DNA of 64,000 bases from Polyangiaceae bacterium (GCA_016712345.1 JADJRH010000001.1:2542001-2606000), one strand, 5' to 3'. Shown: positions 6,203 to 15,497, counted from the first letter of the stretch. Notes: generated by a model from the letters alone, not told the origin. Program-made: numbers and translations.

Positions 6203-8431
6203 ATGAGAACCAAGGTTCCGCTGCTGCTCCAAATGAGCACCACTGAGTGTGGGGCCGCTTGTTTGGCAATGGTGCTTTCGGCACTGGGTAGATCGACCAC
6301 CGTTTCAGAATGCCATGAACTCTGCGGCGCTGGACGAGATGGGGCGACTGCCAAAAGTATTGTGACAGCGGCGCGGAATTTGGGCCTGAAAGCGCGAGCG
6401 TTTCGCGCTGAGCCGGAAGCGCTCTTGAGTCTCCCCGCGCCGATGATTTTGCATGTTTCGTTTAATCACTTTGTGGTGATCGAAAGGGTCACTCGCACCA
6501 GAGTCTGGGTGGTTGATCCCACGGGAGGTCGGTATACGGCACTTTTGTCAGACTTTGAAAAGGACATGACGGGGGTGGTGTTGACGTTTGAAAAAACACC
6601 GGCCTTTGTCCCTCGAAAAGAAGCCCGTTCCACTTCGCTCGGCAAACGCGCTGTTGCCGCCATGAAGGGCGACGGGGTGTGGAAGTGGCTTGGTCAGGTG
6701 CTTTTGGTTTCTACCCTCCAGCATGGCGCCGGGCTCGTGATCCCCGGCTTTTCGATGGTGCTTTTTGACAAGATCATCCCACGGGGCGATTTGTTTTCAC
6801 TCCACATTGCCGTTTTGGGGCTTGGATTGGTGTTGGCAGGTCAGGCGGTGCTGAATGGCATGCGAGCGGTGACCGTTTCGTATGTGCAGAGTCGGTTGGA
6901 CGTGAACCTGATGACCGGCTTTTTCAGGCACCTGATGTCTCTGCCGCTGCGGTACTTTGAGGAGCGGTCGAGCGGCGACTTGCTCATGCGAATTGCGGGC
7001 AACACAGCCGTTCGCGACATATTGGGGCAACACATTTCAACTGCCGTTTTGGATGCCCTTTTGGTGGTGTTTTACTTTGGATTGTTAACCGCGCTTTCAC
7101 CTGCGCTCGGCGGTGTGGCGCTTGTCGCCGCGTCCCTTCAGGTTGCGCTCTTATGGGTAGCTCACTGGACAAACACGTCGCTTGTGTACCATGAACTTGC
7201 GGCGCAGGCCTCTTCGCAAGGTTATTTGATTGAAGCTCTCAAGGGGATTCGAACGTTGAAGGCGTCCGGGACTGAAGCGCGGGCAGTGGACCATTGGGAA
7301 GGTTGGTTTTTGCGGTCGGTCGGTATAACTCAGCGCCGAAACGTCCGAACAGCTTGGGTAGATTCGGCACTGTTCTTTGTTCGACTTGCGGCACCGCTCG
7401 CTCTGCTCTGGATAGGTTCAATTCAGGTGATGCAGGGTCGATTGAGCGTGGGATCGGTGTGGGCACTTCTGGCGATTGGAACGTCTGCGCTGTTGCCACT
7501 CGGGTCGCTTGTGACATCAGCCCAGAGATTATCGCTTGCGAAGGGTGAATTGGCTCGCATTGCGGAGGCGTTGTCTTCGGAGCCGGAGCAGCACGGTCGG
7601 ACGGTGAGGGCGGCGCCCATGCTGAAAGGAGGGGTGGACGTTTCGCACCTGACATTCAGGTACGGACCGCAAAGCCCGGATGTCTTGTTCGACGTGAGTT
7701 TAACCGTAGCGCCGGGATCCAAGGTTGCACTGGTGGGTAGAACCGGCTCGGGGAAGAGCACGCTGCTGTCACTCTTGTTGGGTTTGTACGAACCTACCCA
7801 TGGTCAGGTTTGTTATGACGGCCAGCCGCTTGGGTCACTCAGGTATAGTTCGGTGCGGCGTCAGATAGGCGTGGTCACGCAGGAAGTGTTTCTTTTTGCG
7901 GGGTCGATTCGCGACAATATCACGTTTGGCAGCCCCGACGTGACGCAGGTGGATGTGGAACGTGCGGCCCGCGCGGCGGCGCTTCACGACGACATTCTTC
8001 AGATGCCCATGGGGTATGAAACGCTCGTGGGTGAGGGTGGAATTGCGCTGTCGGGTGGGCAACGCCAACGCCTCGCCTTCGCTCGGGCCATTGTGGGTAA
8101 CCCCAAGATTGTCATTCTGGACGAAGCCACAAGTCAACTGGACGCGGCCACCGAAGCACAAATCACCCATGCGCTGAAACAGCTGGCCGTCACGCGAATT
8201 GTGGTGGCCCATCGTTTGAGCACGGTCGTTGACTCCGACCTGATTGTGGTGCTCGACGGTGGAAGGGTAGTTGAAACGGGCAGGCACGCCGAGCTTATAG
8301 AAAAAGGCGGTGTGTACACCCAACTGGCAGCCCATCAGGGATTTTTGCCGGAGCAAAAGACTTTGTTCGCAGTACATCGTTTTCTCAACAAACCAGTAAC
8401 CATATCAGGAGAACAACATGACGCCGAATGA
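6203..8431 (+). CDS. lanT: LanT-type C39 peptidase ABC exporter
   Basis: This 742-residue bifunctional exporter removes the leader of the lanthipeptide and exports the core. The N-terminal C39 peptidase has its catalytic Cys at residue 16 (TECGAAC), His at 89 (NHFVVIE) and Asp at 105 (VDPTGG). A six-helix ABC transmembrane domain follows (about 160-440). The ATPase has Walker A GRTGSGKST (about 512), a Q-loop (VVTQE), the signature LSGGQRQR (about 616), Walker B IVILDEATSQLD and an H-loop AHRLST. All key residues are present, so it should be active. The last 14 bases overlap the start of the precursor gene. Full-length for the family. Confidence 0.93.
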   Translation: MRTKVPLLLQMSTTECGAACLAMVLSALGRSTTVSECHELCGAGRDGATAKSIVTAARNLGLKARAFRAEPEALLSLPAPMILHVSFNHFVVIERVTRTRVWVVDPTGGRYTALLSDFEKDMTGVVLTFEKTPAFVPRKEARSTSLGKRAVAAMKGDGVWKWLGQVLLVSTLQHGAGLVIPGFSMVLFDKIIPRGDLFSLHIAVLGLGLVLAGQAVLNGMRAVTVSYVQSRLDVNLMTGFFRHLMSLPLRYFEERSSGDLLMRIAGNTAVRDILGQHISTAVLDALLVVFYFGLLTALSPALGGVALVAASLQVALLWVAHWTNTSLVYHELAAQASSQGYLIEALKGIRTLKASGTEARAVDHWEGWFLRSVGITQRRNVRTAWVDSALFFVRLAAPLALLWIGSIQVMQGRLSVGSVWALLAIGTSALLPLGSLVTSAQRLSLAKGELARIAEALSSEPEQHGRTVRAAPMLKGGVDVSHLTFRYGPQSPDVLFDVSLTVAPGSKVALVGRTGSGKSTLLSLLLGLYEPTHGQVCYDGQPLGSLRYSSVRRQIGVVTQEVFLFAGSIRDNITFGSPDVTQVDVERAARAAALHDDILQMPMGYETLVGEGGIALSGGQRQRLAFARAIVGNPKIVILDEATSQLDAATEAQITHALKQLAVTRIVVAHRLSTVVDSDLIVVLDGGRVVETGRHAELIEKGGVYTQLAAHQGFLPEQKTLFAVHRFLNKPVTISGEQHDAE

Positions 8432-8639
8432 CATTATCAAAGCCTGGAAAAATTCAACCTTTCGCGCTTCGTTGAGCGCCGAAGAGCGAGCAGGTTTGCC
8501 GCAGAATCCCGCAGGTTTGATTGAACTGATCGACGACGAACTGGAAGTTGTCGGCGGTGGCACCAAGAACAGCTGCACCACAGCCTGTCCGTCATACAAG
8601 GGCATGTGCTGCTCCATCATTGTCTGCGGCGGCGATTGA
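8418..8639 (+). CDS. lanA: Class II lanthipeptide precursor, mersacidin/lichenicidin-type leader
   Basis: This 73-residue precursor has an AGGAG ribosome binding site 7 bases upstream. The leader (residues 1-48; AWKNSTFRASLSAEERAGLP, then NPAGLIEL.DDELE) matches the mersacidin/lichenicidin-type leader and ends in VVGGG, a double-Gly cleavage site for the C39 peptidase. The core (49-73) starts TKNSCTTACPSYKG and ends MCCSIIVCGGD. It has Cys at 53, 57, 64, 65 and 70, and Ser/Thr at 49, 52, 54, 55, 59 and 66. Up to five (methyl)lanthionine rings are possible, or four plus a free or disulfide Cys. The mersacidin lipid II motif (CTxTxEC) is absent, so the mode of action is open. Confidence 0.93.
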   Translation: MTPNDIIKAWKNSTFRASLSAEERAGLPQNPAGLIELIDDELEVVGGGTKNSCTTACPSYKGMCCSIIVCGGD

Positions 8640-8647
8640 CACTGTCA

Positions 8648-8680
8648 GGCCGCACCTCTTTGGACGAGGTGCGGCCTTTT
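8648..8680 (+). terminator. Strong hairpin terminator/attenuator between lanA and lanM
   Basis: The arms GGCCGCACCTC (8648-8658) and GAGGTGCGGCC (8666-8676) form an 11-base perfect stem with a 7-base loop, followed by TTTT. It lies 8 bases after the lanA stop and before lanM. Such hairpins are known to keep precursor transcript high relative to the synthetase by partial read-through. Confidence 0.9.
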
Positions 8681-8744
8681 CTCATTTGGGGTGATTCCAG
8701 ACGAAGCTGCCGAGGTTTGTCCCGCATCCTGTGGAGTGAGTGCC

Positions 8745-11700
8745 ATGTCGGTATCGATTCTACCGCTTCCAAAAAGTTTTGTGCGCGCCTTCACCCTCGC
8801 GGAGCGGGTTGCGTTCAAGGGTACACCTGAATCGGACGACGAGTCACGCGATCTTGGTCGTGTGCGAGTGGACCAACACCGCGCACTTTCGGGTTTGAAG
8901 GAGAGCGCTGCCCGAATGTTGCGCTGGCGGGCGCTTGGCATCACCGAACAGGATGGGCACCTTCTTTTTTCGGAGGCTACCGAGTCGTTGCACAAGCGGG
9001 CAGAACATCTACCCATTTGGGCGATGATTATTCAGAGCGTTTACGGGGTGGACGAGCCACTTCCATTGAACGGGAAAGGCTTTGCCGGCGTAGCGGCGCC
9101 CCTCGTGGCATGGGCGGAAAAGGAAATCGCCCAGCGGCTCAAGGTGGTGGTCTTGCGGTACTCAAATCTACCCAGTTGGGGGGATCTGCCGCGGGTGTTG
9201 ACGGCGGGGTTGGAAAGTGAACTCGCGCGCATGTTGCAGCGCACGTTGGTGCTCGAAATGCACGTGGCGCGGCTCGAAGGGCGTCTGACAGGGGAAACAT
9301 CGCAAGAGCGATTTGAAGCCTTTCTAAAGCTCCTTGGTGAGCCCGGCGCGATGTGGAAGCTGTTTGACGAATACCCGGTTCTTGCACGCGTGTTGGCTGA
9401 GCGAGCCGAACAAGCGGTGAATGTTCAGGTGGAGTTGGTGGATAGACTGTGCGCCTCGTGGTCCGCGCTGGTAGAAACGTTTGGACTACCTGACAATCCC
9501 GGACCTTTGGTGAGTGCGAAATCGGCCGGGGATCGGCACGACGGTGGTCGAGCTGTGACAATGCTGCGTTGGGCATCGGGAGCGGAGCTGGTTTACAAGC
9601 CAAAACCGCTCAGTGTGGACGTGCATTTTCAAGAATTGATCACATGGGTAAATCGCAGAGGTGCGGAACCGGCGTTACCGATCTTGCAGGTGCTTGATCG
9701 CGGCGATCACGGTTATACGGCGGTTGTCCGCCCGACGGGGTGTGATCTTGACGAAGAGGTGGGTAAGTTTTTTGAGCGTCAGGGTCAACTGTTGGCCATC
9801 TTTTATGGACTTTTGGCCACCGACTTTGACTGTGAAAATGTGATCGCTTGCGGTGAATATCCATATCCGATTGATTTAGAAAGCCTCTTTCACGGGGAGA
9901 TTGGTCCGCTTGAAAACGGATTGAGTGACGGCGCGCTGGAGTCTGAAATTGTCTACTCGGTTCTTCGCGTGGGTCTGTTACCGGAGCGAGCGCGTGAGGG
10001 AGCGGCGGGTTTGGGGGTGGATTTGAGTGGTTTGGGAGGAGAAGAAGGTCAACTGTCAGCCCTGCCGCAGCCCTACTGGGAAAACCCCGGTACAGATGAA
10101 ATGGTGTTGGGGAGAAAGCTGCTACCCGTGGTTGGGGGTGAGAACCTTCCAACCCTCCGCGGTAGAACGGCGGCTGCCTTCTTGTACACGGATCGGCTGG
10201 TTTCAGGGTTAAACCGCATGTACAGGTTGCTTGTAGAGCACCGCGGGGAGCTGTTGGAAAGTGGAGGTCCGTTCGCCAAATTTGAAAACGATGTGGTACG
10301 GATCATCGCGCGACCGACCCGTGTGTACGCATCGCTTCTCGGTGAAAGTTACCATCCCGATCTGATGCGTGACGCCTTGGATCGCGACATCTACTTTGAC
10401 AGACTGTGGTCATTCTCACCCGAGCGAGCCCATTTGAGCGTGTTGGTCGGTTTTGAGCAGGCCGACCTGTGGAGAGGGGATATTCCCAAGTGGATAACGT
10501 TGCCCGGCAGTCGCGACTTGATTCACTCGCATGGGAAGGTGGAGCGCTTTTTCAAGACACCGGGACTTGACCTGGCGCGCGATCACGTGAGTCGGTTTTG
10601 TTCTGATGACTTGACGAAACAGCGTTGGATTGTCCGAGCTGCCATGACAACCCTCGCCACCGACGCGCGGCGGGCAAAGTGGTCACAATATGTTCCTGAA
10701 CAAGATCTTCCATCATTGTCATCGGAAGAGCTTGTGCAGTCGGCCGAGCGAATTGGCAATTGGTTGATTGGTAGAGCCATTTGCGGCGGAAATGAGGTCA
10801 ACTGGCTTGGACTTGCCTTCGTCGGCGATCACTGGGTATTGGCTCCACTGGGGACCGATTTGTACGGCGGGCTGCTCGGCGTGGCCTTATTTTTAGCCCA
10901 ATTGGCTGAAGTGACTGGTAAAGAAAAGTACCGCGACTTTGCTGAGCGGGCGATGCGCACGTGGGTAAGAAAAGAACGGGATGGTGTACACAAGGCGGAC
11001 TCAGTGGGTGGGTATGGAGGGCTCGGCGCCGCGGTTTACGGCTTGGGTAGATTGGCGGTGATGTTGAACCGGGCTGAGTATCTTGAACTTGCGCATCAGC
11101 GTTTGCCGATCATCCAATCGCTCATTGCCAAAGACTCACTGTATGACGTGCTTTCAGGGTCGGCGGGGGCAATTGGTGCCCTGGTAGCATTTCACGATAT
11201 GACTCAACACTCGTCCGCCTTGGAAGTAGCCCATCGCGCCGCGGAGCATTTGATATCCAATGGTCAACAAATGCTCGCGGGGAAAGGGTGGCCGATTTCA
11301 GAAGCCGAAGGTCGGGCGCTTGCAGGCTTTTCGCACGGTGCAGGGGGTATTGCCTGGGCCCTCTTGAGGCTATTTGAAAAGACAGGTGAAGAAACCTACC
11401 GTCGCGAGGCAATGGAGGCGATCTCCTACGAGCGGTCGCAATTTGTGGAGGCGGAGGGAAACTACTATGACCTTCGCCCCGCGATGATGGCCGCACGCGA
11501 TGCGCCCTTCACGTATGCGTGGTGTCATGGGGCGCCGGGAATAGGGCTCGCCCGACTGGCGCATGTACACCTCTTGGATGAAAAAGCTCAAGACGAGGTA
11601 AAAGTGACAGTGAACACAACGCTTCGGGCATTGGGTAGAGGGCATTGTGCCTGTCATGGGGACTTGGGAAATTTAGAATTGCCGCTGTCCGCCGCGCGGG

Positions 11701-11918
11701 AGTGGAACGACGATCAGACTGGTAAGGTTGCCCGGGCAGGTTTGGCCGCGGCGGTAAGAAATGGTGAGAAGGTGGGGTGGCTCTCCGGTGTTCCTTTGTC
11801 GGTTGAAACGCCGGGGCTCATGGTCGGTCTTTCTGGAATGGGCTATCAATTGCTCCGCTTCGCCCACCCTGAACGGGTACCTTCCATTCTGCGGATGGAG
11901 CCTCAGTCGATGCGATAG
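8745..11918 (+). CDS. lanM: LanM class II lanthipeptide synthetase
   Basis: This 1057-residue bifunctional enzyme dehydrates Ser/Thr in the core and cyclises with Cys. I chose ATG 8745 (MSVSILPLP, GGAG upstream); an in-frame GTG at 8691 overlaps nothing useful. The N-terminal DUF4135 dehydratase shows GDRHDGG (about 263), YKPKPL (about 285) and IDLES (about 376). The catalytic loop reads TDFDCEN (360-365), where most LanM enzymes have TD.H.EN, so His is replaced by Asp. The C-terminal LanC-like cyclase repeats (GGYGGLG, GSAGAIG, SHGAGGIA, GLSGMG) include the zinc ligands: Cys about 926 in WCHG, and Cys-His about 970-971 in CHGDLG. Cyclase residues are intact. It is presumably partly transcribed through the hairpin upstream. 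Confidence 0.93.
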   Translation: MSVSILPLPKSFVRAFTLAERVAFKGTPESDDESRDLGRVRVDQHRALSGLKESAARMLRWRALGITEQDGHLLFSEATESLHKRAEHLPIWAMIIQSVYGVDEPLPLNGKGFAGVAAPLVAWAEKEIAQRLKVVVLRYSNLPSWGDLPRVLTAGLESELARMLQRTLVLEMHVARLEGRLTGETSQERFEAFLKLLGEPGAMWKLFDEYPVLARVLAERAEQAVNVQVELVDRLCASWSALVETFGLPDNPGPLVSAKSAGDRHDGGRAVTMLRWASGAELVYKPKPLSVDVHFQELITWVNRRGAEPALPILQVLDRGDHGYTAVVRPTGCDLDEEVGKFFERQGQLLAIFYGLLATDFDCENVIACGEYPYPIDLESLFHGEIGPLENGLSDGALESEIVYSVLRVGLLPERAREGAAGLGVDLSGLGGEEGQLSALPQPYWENPGTDEMVLGRKLLPVVGGENLPTLRGRTAAAFLYTDRLVSGLNRMYRLLVEHRGELLESGGPFAKFENDVVRIIARPTRVYASLLGESYHPDLMRDALDRDIYFDRLWSFSPERAHLSVLVGFEQADLWRGDIPKWITLPGSRDLIHSHGKVERFFKTPGLDLARDHVSRFCSDDLTKQRWIVRAAMTTLATDARRAKWSQYVPEQDLPSLSSEELVQSAERIGNWLIGRAICGGNEVNWLGLAFVGDHWVLAPLGTDLYGGLLGVALFLAQLAEVTGKEKYRDFAERAMRTWVRKERDGVHKADSVGGYGGLGAAVYGLGRLAVMLNRAEYLELAHQRLPIIQSLIAKDSLYDVLSGSAGAIGALVAFHDMTQHSSALEVAHRAAEHLISNGQQMLAGKGWPISEAEGRALAGFSHGAGGIAWALLRLFEKTGEETYRREAMEAISYERSQFVEAEGNYYDLRPAMMAARDAPFTYAWCHGAPGIGLARLAHVHLLDEKAQDEVKVTVNTTLRALGRGHCACHGDLGNLELPLSAAREWNDDQTGKVARAGLAAAVRNGEKVGWLSGVPLSVETPGLMVGLSGMGYQLLRFAHPERVPSILRMEPQSMR

Positions 11919-11988
11919 CGTGCGACACTACACGGGCGCGCCGGCTTGAGAAAATAATGAGAGCAACGCACCGCTTGCGGCACGGCGA

Positions 11989-12915
11989 ATGCTCCTTCGT
12001 TGGTTCGTGGCTACTAGAATCCTCCTCGCAACCGACTTTTCCGACGCTTCTGAGCATGCGATTGAGCAGGCGCACGCAATCGCTGCACGTGATCATGCAG
12101 TTTTGGGGCTATGTCACGTGGTGCCCGAGGTGAACGGTCATCCATCGCGCATTCCCACGTGGTTGGGCACTCAACTCCCAGATCCGGTGACAATCTCAAA
12201 GGCCGCCGCAGAGGCACTGGATGGTAGAGCGAAGTTGCTCGCCACGGGCAATCTCAAGGTGCACACATTTCTAGAAGAGGGAGAATCACACGCCGCCATT
12301 GTCAGGTGTGCGGAGAAGTTTGCGGCCGATCTTGTGGTGGTAGGCAGTCACGGTCGCACGGGTATCTCGCGCATTCTCCTTGGCAGTGTGGCAGAGAAGG
12401 TGGTCAGGACGGCGCATTGTCCAGTGCTTGTGGCGCGCCAAGGGCCTTCAGGCGGGCCGGTGATCACGGCGACAGACTTTTCGGACGCGTCTCTACCGGG
12501 TGTTCGAGCGGCGGCTTCTGAAGCGGCGCGCACGGGCAGTCCGTTGGTCGTGCTCAACGTGTTTGACCTGGCATGGCCGGGTGCCACACCTTACGCGGTG
12601 GACGCATCGGGCTTGTCGGCCGTGTTGAGTGATACGGAAGCACTTCGCCGGACGAATGAAGAACTATCCAAGGTGATTGAAGAGTGCACCAAGGGCTTGC
12701 TAGTAAACGCCAAAGGTGAAGTGCTTGTGGGTGAGCCCGCGAGCATGATTGTGCGCCGAGCTGAAGAGTTGGGCGCCCGCCTGGTGGTGGTGTCTACCCA
12801 TGGTCGCACGGGTCTGACGCGCGTTTTGTTGGGCAGTGTGGCCGAGCGAATTGTTCGACTGTCGCACACGTCGGTGTTGGCGGTTCACACGCCGAAAGTT
12901 CCTCAAGCAGCTTGA
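11989..12915 (+). CDS. Tandem universal stress protein (two UspA domains)
   Basis: The 308 residues form two UspA folds in tandem (about 8-150 and 155-304). Each ends with the ATP-binding signature: GSHGRTGISRILLGS in the first and STHGRTGLTRVLLGS in the second (G-2x-G-9x-G/S type). These proteins bind ATP and act in general stress tolerance; the exact role is not known. It begins 70 bases after lanM on the same strand but is functionally unrelated as far as can be seen. ATG 11989 is the first start, and a start a few residues later is possible. Confidence 0.88.
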   Translation: MLLRWFVATRILLATDFSDASEHAIEQAHAIAARDHAVLGLCHVVPEVNGHPSRIPTWLGTQLPDPVTISKAAAEALDGRAKLLATGNLKVHTFLEEGESHAAIVRCAEKFAADLVVVGSHGRTGISRILLGSVAEKVVRTAHCPVLVARQGPSGGPVITATDFSDASLPGVRAAASEAARTGSPLVVLNVFDLAWPGATPYAVDASGLSAVLSDTEALRRTNEELSKVIEECTKGLLVNAKGEVLVGEPASMIVRRAEELGARLVVVSTHGRTGLTRVLLGSVAERIVRLSHTSVLAVHTPKVPQAA

Positions 12916-12956
12916 TAAAAGCGGGCCTGACAAAGCGGCCTGTAAAAACCTACCCA

Positions 12957-14312
12957 CTATCTATTTGCCAGCATTTCTTTGGCCTCGGGGGCTCCCGTTG
13001 GGTCAAAGTGCGGGTTGAGTGCCAAGGCGTCGCGCACCCATTTTTCACCGGCGGAGCGCTCTCCCTGCGCTATCCGAACGGCGCCGGCATGGTAGAGGAG
13101 TTGAGCGTCTTTGGTGCCGAGCGCGGTTGCTTTGTCAATGGCTGTGCGCGCTTCAGTATAGTTGCCTTGTCGGTATAACACCCAAGCCAGAGCATCGAGA
13201 GTATAAATGCCGGGCCGCTCTTTCATTTCCTGTTGGATCAGTGTGTACGCTTCTTCAGTGTCGCGGTTTTTGACAGCATAAAACTGCGCGAGAGTTCGAG
13301 GGTCGCTCTTTCTGCCGTCGCGCACCACTGTTGTGTACGCTTCTGCAGCTCCTGCATTGTCGCCCGCGGCCGCGCGCGCATCACCCAAGCGCCACGCCGT
13401 TTCGACAAGGGGGCTTTGACGGTGCGCGCGCTCCAGCAAGTCAACGGCGCGTTTATACTCCCCTTTGGCCATGGCGACTTTGGACATTCCAACCAAGGCG
13501 GGAGGGTATTCTGTCAGCTCTTTGAGGGCGAGGGCATACCCTGCTTCGGCTCCGTCGATATCACCCTTGTGCCAAAAGATGTGGGCGGCCTGAACGAGCA
13601 CCCAGACGCGGGGCTCGACAAAGTTGGGGTCGCGGCCCGATTCTGCCGCAAATTGAGCACTTTTAAGCGCCGTTTTTACGTCACCTGACAGCCATGCGAG
13701 GTAACTCGACCGGGCGTATGAGGGTAGACTCGGCTTTAGTTCTACCATTTTGTCGGCGGCGGCGATCGCTTCGGTGTACCTTCCCAATTCTAACTGGGCG
13801 TCGCTCAGGGTTCCAAGCGCTGTCACATCTTCGCTGTCTTTGGCGAGAACCTGTTCAGCGATGTCGCGCGCTTCAACAAACTTGTGGTCGTTTAATAAAA
13901 CCTGACCATGGAGATTTTTGGCGAGAAGGTTGCCCGGCGCAAAGTCGAGAACAATGTCGGCGCACGCTTTGGCATTCAGGTAATATCCTGGGTCGGCACT
14001 TTCACGGGCTTTTCGAATCCAGGCGCGGCCGAGCAAGATCCATGTGTCCACATGGGCTCGTTTCTCGGCGGCCAATTTTAGACTCCGCACTTCGTTGTCG
14101 GCAATGGTATTGCCGCCCGGATCGGAGAGCGCCAACGTGCGTGCCGAGTGGAGAGGGGAAGGGCGAGAAGGGATGGCCGCGGCGGTGGGTTGAGGAGTGG
14201 TTTGAATTTCAGCGGAAGGCGGTGACGGGGTGGGGGATGTTTGACTGCACGCAGTCAGCACGCCGGAGAGGGCGAATGTACAGACCGCCTGAAGAGTGCC
14301 GAGTCGCATCAA
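12957..14312 (-). CDS. TPR-repeat lipoprotein
   Basis: This 451-residue predicted lipoprotein has the signal MMRLGTLQAVCTFALSGVLTAC with lipobox LTAC. A Pro/Ala-rich linker (residues about 25-50) leads into a series of tetratricopeptide repeats (for example NLLAKNLHGQVLLN, VTALGTLSDAQLELGRYTEA and AKGEYKRAVDLLERA). TPR lipoproteins usually hold protein complexes in the periplasm or at the outer membrane. It is divergent from the Cys-rich lipoprotein gene at 14436 and convergent with the stress-protein gene. The specific partner is unknown. Confidence 0.75.
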   Translation of the reverse strand: MMRLGTLQAVCTFALSGVLTACSQTSPTPSPPSAEIQTTPQPTAAAIPSRPSPLHSARTLALSDPGGNTIADNEVRSLKLAAEKRAHVDTWILLGRAWIRKARESADPGYYLNAKACADIVLDFAPGNLLAKNLHGQVLLNDHKFVEARDIAEQVLAKDSEDVTALGTLSDAQLELGRYTEAIAAADKMVELKPSLPSYARSSYLAWLSGDVKTALKSAQFAAESGRDPNFVEPRVWVLVQAAHIFWHKGDIDGAEAGYALALKELTEYPPALVGMSKVAMAKGEYKRAVDLLERAHRQSPLVETAWRLGDARAAAGDNAGAAEAYTTVVRDGRKSDPRTLAQFYAVKNRDTEEAYTLIQQEMKERPGIYTLDALAWVLYRQGNYTEARTAIDKATALGTKDAQLLYHAGAVRIAQGERSAGEKWVRDALALNPHFDPTGAPEAKEMLANR

Positions 14313-14435
14313 GATCGGTTACGCGCGAGTGAAAGGCTTGGATGCACGCGTTTGAAAAAACACTGCGTTCGGCCGGAAAAGAAGCGATTTTAGAGAACGA
14401 ACGAACCAACATACGCCCTCGCGCGTAGGCCGCCC

Positions 14436-15497
14436 ATGGGTGTGCGCGTTCGCCGTGAATGGGCCGTTCGATGGATAGCGCTGGGGTGTTTGGGTCTGAC
14501 CGGTGGGGTTACCATGGGGGCCTGTTCCTCGCCGGAGGGCAGCGGCCAAACGGTTGCCGCACAGGCGGAAACGGCGCAAAGCTCCACGGCGAAGCCTCAG
14601 GGTGAAGATCTTCCCACTCGGCAAAAAGAAGAGGAGCTGAAGCCTCTCTACCCTATGGATACGTCGCCGCCAAACCCGACGGCGTTGGCATTTTGTGAAG
14701 CGTTGCACGATTTGGAATCGCAGCGAAGAGCGCAGTGTTGCAGCGCGCCGGTGAGTTCGGGAGCATTTACCAAAGAGTGTGCCCGTACGCTGAGCGCCGC
14801 CGTCAAGTTGGGGGCCATTGAGCTGGATACGGCGCAGGTCAACCTCTGCGTCTCGGCAATGCAGAAAAAAATGGAAGGGTGTGGATGGGTAGGGCCGCGA
14901 TCGGTGGATCTACCCAGCGAGTGTTTGGCGGTGACCAAGGGCCTTGTAGGTGAAAGGAAGGTGTGCCGATCTTCGCTTGAATGCGCCGATGGGTACACAT
15001 GTCAGGGCCTCTCCACAACGCAGGTGGGAAAGTGCCTCAAGCCCAAGCCCGACGGGGCGATTTGCGGCGGTTCGGTGGATACATTGGCCGCTTTGACAAG
15101 GCAAAATGTGGCGGCGGAAGAGCGGCATCCTGAATGCGCGGGTCATTGTCTGAGGCCGGTGTGTATGGGCGACGTGGGGGTGGGCGGCGAGTGTAAAACC
15201 GGCGGCGAATGTGCCGCGGGGTTAACCTGTCAGAAGGGAAAGTGTACACAAGAGGCGCTGCCGGGGGAGGGGAAGGCGTGCGCTGCCGGGGAATGCTCCG
15301 ATGGGCTGCGGTGTGTAAAAGAACGCTGCATTCAGCCCAAAGAAGATGGTCAGGTGTGTGACCACGATGCCGAGTGTCGAAGCGCGTGTGTCAAGAGCGA
15401 AGGTCAGGTCAAAGGTGCCTGCGGTCAGCGTTGTGCAGCGACGACCATTCCCAAACACGCGGCCTTTACGCCAAAGGGTAAACCGGTCGCGCGGTAG
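14436..15497 (+). CDS. Cys-rich Dickkopf-like lipoprotein
   Basis: The 353 residues start with a basic n-region and hydrophobic stretch ending MGACS, a lipobox-like site (Cys about 30). The remainder carries many Cys pairs in patterns such as CRSSLECADGYTC, CKTGGECAAGLTCQ and CDHDAECRSAC. These are the Dickkopf/EGF-like Cys modules common in myxobacterial surface lipoproteins. It is probably disulfide-stabilised and exported. A hairpin terminator at 15714-15745 ends the transcript. Function unknown. Confidence 0.75.
   Translation: MGVRVRREWAVRWIALGCLGLTGGVTMGACSSPEGSGQTVAAQAETAQSSTAKPQGEDLPTRQKEEELKPLYPMDTSPPNPTALAFCEALHDLESQRRAQCCSAPVSSGAFTKECARTLSAAVKLGAIELDTAQVNLCVSAMQKKMEGCGWVGPRSVDLPSECLAVTKGLVGERKVCRSSLECADGYTCQGLSTTQVGKCLKPKPDGAICGGSVDTLAALTRQNVAAEERHPECAGHCLRPVCMGDVGVGGECKTGGECAAGLTCQKGKCTQEALPGEGKACAAGECSDGLRCVKERCIQPKEDGQVCDHDAECRSACVKSEGQVKGACGQRCAATTIPKHAAFTPKGKPVAR

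Noticed and set aside
8691..8744. 18-residue N-terminal extension of LanM from GTG 8691
   Set aside because: The extension is close to the terminator hairpin, and ATG 8745 with GGAG upstream gives a normal LanM start.
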